From contig JAFXSR010000080.1 in the NCBI GenBank assembly GCA_017525505.1, positions 1 to 33,407 of the forward strand: a DNA stretch of 33,407 bases, written 5' to 3'. Each line of letters begins with the position of its first letter. Positions within the stretch are counted from its first letter, which is position 1. Both the position numbers and the translations under genes were made by a program. Under the pieces are notes generated by a model. It ran no database searches. It saw only the letters and a program-made list of their open reading frames with translations, and was not told the origin of the DNA. The DNA is from Bacteroidales bacterium. GTDB lineage: Bacteria; Bacteroidota; Bacteroidia; Bacteroidales; WCHB1-69. Shown here piece after piece: positions 24,559 to 33,407 of the stretch.

Positions 24559-25173
24559 TTAGTGTATCCTTAATGTCTGCTTGATTTTGGAGGTGAGGAT
24601 GTCAATTCCTTTTTCGTTGTGCCCACCCACCGGGATGATGATGTCTGCCTGTTTCTTGGTCGGCTCGATAAAGGACTCATGCATCGGCTTCACGTAGGTT
24701 CGGTAATGACGGATAGACTTGTCCAGCCCGCGGCCTCGCTCGTTGACATCACGCTGGATAATGCGGATCAGGCGCTCGTCGGACTCAGTGTCCACATACA
24801 CCTTCAGATCCAAGGTATTGCACAAAATATCATTCGTGAAAATCAGAATACCTTCCACAATCAACACTTCAGCTGGCTTGACAGGGATGGTTTCTGTGCC
24901 CCGACGGCAAGTGACATACGAATAAGTAGGCATCTGGACAGTCTTGCCTTCCTTCAGCTCTTCAATCTGCTGAATCATCAGCGGCCACTCAATGGCGGAC
25001 GGATGGTCGAAATTGATTTTCTCACGCGCCTCCTGGGAAATGTCGCCCTGGTCTTTATAGTATGCGTCCTGTGACAAAACAGCAACCCTCTCTTGGGGGA
25101 GAGACTTGATGATTTTCCTTACTACTGAAGTTTTTCCGGAACCGGACCCACCGGCAATGCCAATGACTAACAT
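24559..25173 (-). CDS. udk: Uridine kinase
   Basis: 204 residues from the ATG at 25171-25173 (MLVIGIAGGSGSGKTSVVRK). The frame is open upstream, but that part is the tRNA gene. P-loop GGSGSGKT lies at residues 8-15. Family marks are VLSQDAYYKDQGDIS, INFDHPSAIEW, MPTYSYVTCRR, VLIVEGILIFTND and YVDTESDERLIRIIQRDVNERGR (key residues; the segment is split by a loop). The enzyme phosphorylates uridine and cytidine with ATP or GTP in pyrimidine salvage, in the cytoplasm. Length is normal. It begins 16 bases after the 3' end of tRNA-Gln, with no promoter box between, so it is probably read from the tRNA promoter. Confidence 0.95.
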   Translation of the reverse strand: MLVIGIAGGSGSGKTSVVRKIIKSLPQERVAVLSQDAYYKDQGDISQEAREKINFDHPSAIEWPLMIQQIEELKEGKTVQMPTYSYVTCRRGTETIPVKPAEVLIVEGILIFTNDILCNTLDLKVYVDTESDERLIRIIQRDVNERGRGLDKSIRHYRTYVKPMHESFIEPTKKQADIIIPVGGHNEKGIDILTSKIKQTLRIH

Positions 25174-25189
25174 GTGGGAAGAAATTTTG

Positions 25190-25261
25190 TTGCCCAAGGA
25201 GGACTCGAACCTCCAATGACAGGACCAGAATCTGTAGTGTTGCCAATTACACCATTGGGCA
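25190..25261 (-). tRNA. tRNA-Gln (anticodon CUG)
   Basis: The 72-base minus-strand gene folds as a cloverleaf: acceptor TGCCCAA/TTGGGCA, D-stem GTGT/ACAC, anticodon stem ACAGA/CCTGT with loop TTCTGGT, variable CATT, T-stem GGAGG/CCTCC with loop TTCGAGT, and discriminator A. Loop positions 34-36 read CTG, which pairs with the Gln codon CAG. The weak U1-A72 first pair is typical for tRNA-Gln. CCA is not encoded. Oddity: positions 31 and 39 form an A-C mismatch. Confidence 0.95.
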
Positions 25262-25272
25262 TTTTCGAGTCG

Positions 25273-25280
25273 CAAAAATA
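25273..25280 (-). promoter_or_regulatory. -7 element of the tRNA-Gln/udk unit
   Basis: Minus strand TATTTTTG, 11 bases before the first tRNA base. The spacing gives a very short 5' leader for RNase P. Confidence 0.6.
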
Positions 25281-25387
25281 CAACTTTTTTTGTTGACTGA
25301 AACAGAAAAAATCATTTTTTTACAACTTTTTATTTGTCATTCTATCAGCATTTTAGATTATCAGATAGAAATTTTTTCTCAAAAACA

Positions 25388-26107
25388 CTAATTTCTCTTG
25401 CCAAAAATTCGCAGTAAATAGATGAACAGGTTGATAAAATCAAGATAAAGGCTCAGTGCTCCCATGATGGTCATTTTGCGTCCTTCCTCCGTTTCTTCCA
25501 GGGTGAGGGCGCTCATATCTTTCAGCTTCTGCGTGTCGTAAGCGATCAGCCCGATGAAAATGAACACGCCGGCATAGGTGGTAATCCAATAAATCCACGT
25601 ACTATGAATAAACAAATTGACCAAAGTGGCTATGATCAGTCCTACCAAAGCCATAATCAAAATATTGCCCCACTTGGTCAAATCCTGCTTGGTGAAATAA
25701 CCAAACAGCGACATGGCCGCGAAAGTACCGGCGCAAATAAAGAAAGTGGAAGCTATAGAACTGGAGGTATAAACCAAAAACAGCGGAGCCAGTGTGATGC
25801 CGTTCAGAATGGAATATATCAGAAAAGTAAGTGTGCAGGTAAACAGCGACATCTTTTCCACTCTGGCCGAAAGCGTCGCCACCAACAGCACTTCGGCTAT
25901 CAGCAGAAAAATAAAAAAGCCGGTATGCGAAACAAAAAAGTTCAGCAGAGGCTCAAAATGCACGACAAACAAAGACATAAAACCTGTGATTGCCAGTGCA
26001 AAGCACATCCAGCCATACACTTTCACCATAAAACGCTGATTGGCTTCCGCCAACTCAAAATCCGTAATATTAACGGGTCTTTCTTCTGTGTTAAAATAGG
26101 TATCCAT
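25388..26107 (-). CDS. Bax inhibitor-1 / YccA family membrane protein
   Basis: 239 residues from the ATG at 26105-26107 (MDTYFNTEERPVNIT); the ATG at 26111-26113 would add two residues. The longer upstream frame precedes the promoter. Seven hydrophobic helices fit the BI-1 (TMBIM) fold. Family marks are the start of the first helix (NQRFMVKVYGWMCFALAITG), GLIAYDTQKLKD with a conserved Asp, and the last helix SLYLDFINLFIYLLRIFG. Members are pH-sensitive calcium leak channels (BsYetJ) or modulate the FtsH protease (YccA) in the inner membrane. Which applies here is not visible. The gene is transcribed alone. Confidence 0.93.
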   Translation of the reverse strand: MDTYFNTEERPVNITDFELAEANQRFMVKVYGWMCFALAITGFMSLFVVHFEPLLNFFVSHTGFFIFLLIAEVLLVATLSARVEKMSLFTCTLTFLIYSILNGITLAPLFLVYTSSSIASTFFICAGTFAAMSLFGYFTKQDLTKWGNILIMALVGLIIATLVNLFIHSTWIYWITTYAGVFIFIGLIAYDTQKLKDMSALTLEETEEGRKMTIMGALSLYLDFINLFIYLLRIFGKRN

Positions 26108-26130
26108 TATCATTTGTTTTTTTGGAAGTG

Positions 26131-26138
26131 CAAAGATA
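26131..26138 (-). promoter_or_regulatory. -7 element of the BI-1 gene
   Basis: Minus strand TATCTTTG followed by CAC, 24 bases before the ATG at 26107. A set of GCACATT repeats lies directly upstream. Confidence 0.65.
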
Positions 26139-26147
26139 CAAAAAATA

Positions 26148-26177
26148 ATGTGCCAATTGGTTAATGTGCTAATGTGC
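26148..26177 (-). repeat. Three short AATGTGC repeats upstream of the BI-1 promoter
   Basis: AATGTGC occurs at 26148, 26163 and 26171 (GCACATT on the minus strand). The set lies just upstream of the BI-1 -7 box. It could be a regulator site or a worn intergenic repeat. Confidence 0.45.
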
Positions 26178-26245
26178 CATTTTTTTAAGGAAGAATATGG
26201 CTTTGCCCAAGGAAATCTCACTTCACTGGTTATTCTAATTTTTGC

Positions 26246-26253
26246 TATCTTTG
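26246..26253 (+). promoter_or_regulatory. -7 element, possible start of a long leader
   Basis: TATCTTTG followed by CATTTG. The next plus-strand gene starts 400 bases later, after the hairpin cluster. It may drive that gene with a long structured leader, or a non-coding RNA. No -33 box is clear. Confidence 0.45.
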
Positions 26254-26364
26254 CATTTGTAATTTTATATTACCACTTAATATAAAATGGGAGATTTGTA
26301 TAAATTATAGCGTATCATGTATTTATAATGATTTATTGTTTTTTTGATATGAAAGACAAGGAGG

Positions 26365-26569
26365 CGTGCCAAAGGCACGATATCCTATTAACCCCGCACA
26401 ACTTGTTGTGTGGGGCGTACAATGATAAGTCCTATCTGCGTGCTGAAAGCACGCTACATACACTCCAATGTGGCGTACCTACGGCACGCAGGAGTAGAGC
26501 AGTTTGCCGCATACCCCACATTGCGCAAAGCTTATGCGGGGTTAATAAGATTGCGTGCTTTCAGCACGA
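26365..26569. repeat. Cluster of six short palindromes in a gene-free stretch
   Basis: Between BI-1 and the T9SS protein about 510 bases hold no convincing gene. Six hairpins lie in 205 bases: CGTGCC-AAA-GGCACG (26365), CCCCGCACAAC-TT-GTTGTGTGGGG (26392-26415, broken here by its loop), GCGTGCT-GAA-AGCACGC (26438), GCGTACC-TAC-GGCACGC (26473), CCCCACA...TGCGGGG (26514-26541), and CGTGCT-TTC-AGCACG (26554). The left ATTAACCCCGCA (26388-26399) and the right TGCGGGGTTAAT (26535-26546) are also inverted copies of each other, so the whole block can fold on itself. Short open frames here are read through the hairpins and are rejected. A repeat element of REP/MITE type or a structured RNA is likely. 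Confidence 0.7.
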
Positions 26570-26652
26570 CTGATCGCCTACATTGCATACTACTTTATAC
26601 TTTTATTATCGGTCTAAACAAGAAAATATTGCAACAGCTGTAATTAGGTATT

Positions 26653-27945
26653 ATGAAAATCAAACTGTTTTTTTTATGCATTATGATGACAATAACAGAG
26701 CTGTGCACGGCGCAGGTGTGCGGTTGCACCGACTCATTGGCCATTAACTACGACACCAACGCCACCGTCAACGACGGCAGCTGCGAATATGAGCCCGTTA
26801 TCATCAATGCTACAGAAATGGGCATGCTGGACTCGCTACTGGAAGGGTCTTCCTCGCTCTTCTTTTGGAATAACGGATGCTGGACTTTCAATGACCACAA
26901 CGACAGTTGCCTGTGTCGGATTGACACTGCCAACGCAACCGTCTTGGAAAGCCTCTGTATCAATGGTATCAGTGGTGACGACATAGAAGAGATACCACAA
27001 GACAGTCTCTTTTTGTACTTCGGCGATATAGGCAATAACAACGGAAGCCGGCACAACCTCCACATCCTGAAAATTAGCAAGGAATCCATTCTGAACCATA
27101 CATTCGCAGTGGATACCATCGCATTCTTTTACGAAGACCAGACCGACTTTTCTCCCCAGCCGCGAAACACCGATTTCGATTCTGAGGCCTTTGTCGTTTC
27201 CCGCGACAGCATCTATCTCTTCACCAAGCAATGGACCTCTGCACAAACCACCATCTACAGCCTGCCTAAAACACCTGGTCACCACATTGCCCGACGAGGC
27301 AACACCTACAATGTCAATGGATTGGTTACCGGAGCCACTTACCTACCTGAATACCAACTGGCTGTCCTCTGCGGCTACGATTATGATAGCGAAAACATGC
27401 TGTCCGCCCTTCATCCTTTCATTGTATTACTGTATGATTTTCAAAATGAAAAGTTCTACTCCGGCAATAAGCGGCGACTGGATTTCGATTTCCTGACAAG
27501 GGCTCAGGTGGAAGCCATTGCCACGCAAAACGGATTGGATTACTATATCACCAACGAGCACTTCGCAGCTTCCGTCATGGGTTTCAATATTAACTCACCC
27601 GCCAAGTTGATGCGACTGGATCTACGCGAATATCTCCTGCCATATCTGAGCAGATTCGGCACATTCGATAATCAGAATGCCTCACGGAATTCTCACTGGC
27701 AAGCGGACAATATTCACATCTACCCCAATCCCGCCACAGACCGACTGTACATTCATTGTCCACAAAATCTGTCAGATGCAGAATACGAAATCTTCAATCT
27801 CAATGGTCAGCTAATGACGGAAGGCATTTTGAAAGACAATATTATCTATCTGAATAATAGAAATTTATCCGCCGGAAAATACATTTTGGTCCTTCGGAAA
27901 AAAGAGGAAGTGAAGACTTTCAGCTTTATCAAAAAGGAGGAGTAA
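26653..27945 (+). CDS. Secreted protein with T9SS type A C-terminal sorting domain
   Basis: 430 residues with a signal peptide (MKIKLFFLCIMMTITELCTAQ). Just after it stands GCTDSLAINYDTNATVNDG followed by SCEY, the Cys-rich motif seen repeatedly in T9SS cargo of Bacteroidetes. The middle part (ISGDDIEEIPQDSLFLYFGD, YYITNEHF) has a pattern of short beta strands and may be a beta-propeller-like domain; no enzyme motif is recognised. The last 75 residues are a type A sorting domain: IYPNPATDRLYIH, AEYEIFNLNGQL, NLSAGKYILVLRK and a basic tail. Such proteins cross the outer membrane by the type IX system and are anchored to the surface or released. No T9SS machinery genes are in the window. Confidence 0.9.
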   Translation: MKIKLFFLCIMMTITELCTAQVCGCTDSLAINYDTNATVNDGSCEYEPVIINATEMGMLDSLLEGSSSLFFWNNGCWTFNDHNDSCLCRIDTANATVLESLCINGISGDDIEEIPQDSLFLYFGDIGNNNGSRHNLHILKISKESILNHTFAVDTIAFFYEDQTDFSPQPRNTDFDSEAFVVSRDSIYLFTKQWTSAQTTIYSLPKTPGHHIARRGNTYNVNGLVTGATYLPEYQLAVLCGYDYDSENMLSALHPFIVLLYDFQNEKFYSGNKRRLDFDFLTRAQVEAIATQNGLDYYITNEHFAASVMGFNINSPAKLMRLDLREYLLPYLSRFGTFDNQNASRNSHWQADNIHIYPNPATDRLYIHCPQNLSDAEYEIFNLNGQLMTEGILKDNIIYLNNRNLSAGKYILVLRKKEEVKTFSFIKKEE

Positions 27946-28121
27946 TTCTTTAAAATCGCAGATTTATTTCTTTAAATTTGAAGATTTTTTACTGTAAATT
28001 CGCAGATTTTATTTTGTAAAATTGAAGATTTTTCACAAAAGAATCGTAGATTAAATTTTATTAAATCGCAGATTTTTTTATTTAAATTTGAAGATTTTAT
28101 ATTGTAGAATCGCAGATTTTT
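27946..28121 (+). repeat. Tandem array of eight 22-bp boxes in two alternating variants
   Basis: The tetramer AGAT recurs at 27960, 27982, 28004, 28026, 28048, 28070, 28092 and 28114, exactly 22 bases apart each time. Before it stands either TCGC (boxes 1, 3, 6, 8; TCGT in box 5) or TTGA (boxes 2, 4, 7). After it comes a T-rich stretch and usually TAAA. The order is A-B-A-B-A'-A-B-A. The array fills the space from the stop codon of the T9SS gene to the promoter of the AAA/DUF4143 ATPase, and its last unit overlaps the -33 region. The period is close to two helical turns, so all boxes face the same side of the DNA. It is not a CRISPR array: there are no unique spacers. Confidence 0.9.
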
Positions 28122-28131
28122 TCTATCTTTG
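28102..28131 (+). promoter_or_regulatory. Promoter of the third AAA/DUF4143 ATPase gene
   Basis: TTG at 28102-28104, 19 bases, then TATCTTTG at 28124-28131. The -33 part and the spacer lie inside the last repeat boxes, so a protein bound there would touch or block RNA polymerase. The ATG is 22 bases after the -7 box. Confidence 0.75.
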
Positions 28132-28152
28132 CAGCGTATAAAACAACACATT

Positions 28153-33164
<5,012 letters not shown>

Positions 33165-33180
33165 GCATTGATTTATTTTG

Positions 33181-33188
33181 TATTTTTG
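33181..33188 (+). promoter_or_regulatory. -7 element of the S-adenosylhomocysteine hydrolase gene
   Basis: TATTTTTG followed by CCGCC, 37 bases before ATG 33226 and 16 bases after the beta-galactosidase stop codon. Confidence 0.6.
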
Positions 33189-33225
33189 CCGCCGTATTTA
33201 TTTATGAATTTTAAACAGTAACGTT

Positions 33226-33407
33226 ATGACTGATTACGAATTGAAGTACAAAGTCGCCGACATGAGTCTGGCAGAATGGGGACGCAAAGACATTGAGGTT
33301 TCCCAGAAAGAAATGCCCGGTTTGATCGCTTTGCGCGAGAAATACGGAGACAGCAAACCCCTGAAAAGTGTCCGTATCACCGGCTCCCTGCACATGACCA
33401 TCCAAAC
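33226..33407 (+). CDS. ahcY: S-adenosylhomocysteine hydrolase, N-terminal part (cut by window end)
   Basis: The first 60 codons give [39 protein letters not shown] and [12 protein letters not shown]. The pattern [15 protein letters not shown]...EMPGL...GSLHMT is the conserved N-terminus of adenosylhomocysteinase. The enzyme splits S-adenosylhomocysteine into adenosine and homocysteine with bound NAD, which keeps methyltransferases active. The NAD-binding domain lies outside the window. It has its own promoter. Confidence 0.93.
   Translation, partial: MTDYELKYKVADMSLAEWGRKDIEVSQKEMPGLIALREKYGDSKPLKSVRITGSLHMTIQ

Noticed and set aside
25174..25275. N-terminal extension of uridine kinase
   Set aside because: The 34 extra codons are a translation of the tRNA-Gln gene; the kinase fold starts at MLVIGIAGG.
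25340..25376. TTCTATC/GATAGAA hairpin followed by T run as a terminator
   Set aside because: The T run is on the plus strand, where no gene ends; for the minus-strand BI-1 gene there is no T-tract after the hairpin.
26328..26643. Short open frames of 77-81 codons in the gene-free block
   Set aside because: They run straight through the hairpins, overlap each other in different frames and look like no protein; the repeats explain them.
27946..28121. CRISPR array
   Set aside because: The 22-bp units are contiguous, A/T-rich and lack unique spacers; no cas genes are nearby.

Overview
The window reads as a chromosomal segment from a Bacteroidota bacterium, most likely Bacteroidales, possibly an uncultured one. 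Reasons seen in the sequence: about fifteen promoters of the Bacteroidetes type (TAnnTTTG at -7), almost no Shine-Dalgarno sites, many exported proteins with a Met-Lys-rich signal peptide ending in Ala-Gln, a type IX secretion (T9SS) C-terminal sorting domain, an S46 dipeptidyl-peptidase, a TonB-dependent receptor behind a cobalamin riboswitch, and a GH2 beta-galactosidase.

Layout. 1-290: 3' end of a pyruvate:ferredoxin oxidoreductase gene with a palindrome and a terminator. 332-6552: a decayed type I restriction-modification locus. hsdM has a nonsense codon and a large internal deletion with a frame change, hsdS is absent, and hsdR has lost its nuclease and Walker A half and is fused in frame to the body of an AAA/DUF4143 ATPase, which itself has a stop codon where the Walker B glutamate should be. 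Inside this wreck an AAA/DUF4143 ATPase (1134-2405) and a rhuM-like gene (2456-3481) are still intact. 6760-9920: a DUF1186-like protein, two small envelope proteins of unknown role on divergent promoters, and a GNAT acetyltransferase. 10054-20569: Bcp peroxiredoxin, an acyltransferase-3 membrane protein, an S46 peptidase (DPP7-like by its specificity residue), two tandem duplicated outer-membrane beta-barrels, cobalamin riboswitch plus BtuB-like receptor, a secreted C1B cysteine peptidase, and a secreted protein with a YARHG-like C-terminus. 20622-24482: ABC exporter, mntP, lemA and a TPM protein, closely spaced and probably one operon. 24559-26107 on the minus strand: tRNA-Gln followed 16 bases later by uridine kinase, and a Bax-inhibitor-1 protein. 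26140-26650: no gene, but a cluster of six hairpins. 26653-33164: a T9SS cargo protein, a strictly phased 8 x 22-bp repeat array ending at the promoter of a third AAA/DUF4143 ATPase, and a large GH2 beta-galactosidase. 33226-end: start of S-adenosylhomocysteine hydrolase.

How it fits together. Most of the window is housekeeping and envelope biology of a peptide- and sugar-using anaerobe: exported peptidases, vitamin B12 uptake, metal efflux, peroxide defence. The unusual parts are (1) the exactly 22-bp phased array of alternating two-variant boxes in front of the third DUF4143 ATPase, (2) the collapsed restriction locus with an ATPase::HsdR chimera and two surviving accessory genes, and (3) a family of about 28-bp palindromes placed at gene 3' ends, mostly between convergent genes. 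No complete new defence system is visible; the array-plus-ATPase unit is the best candidate for something undescribed.
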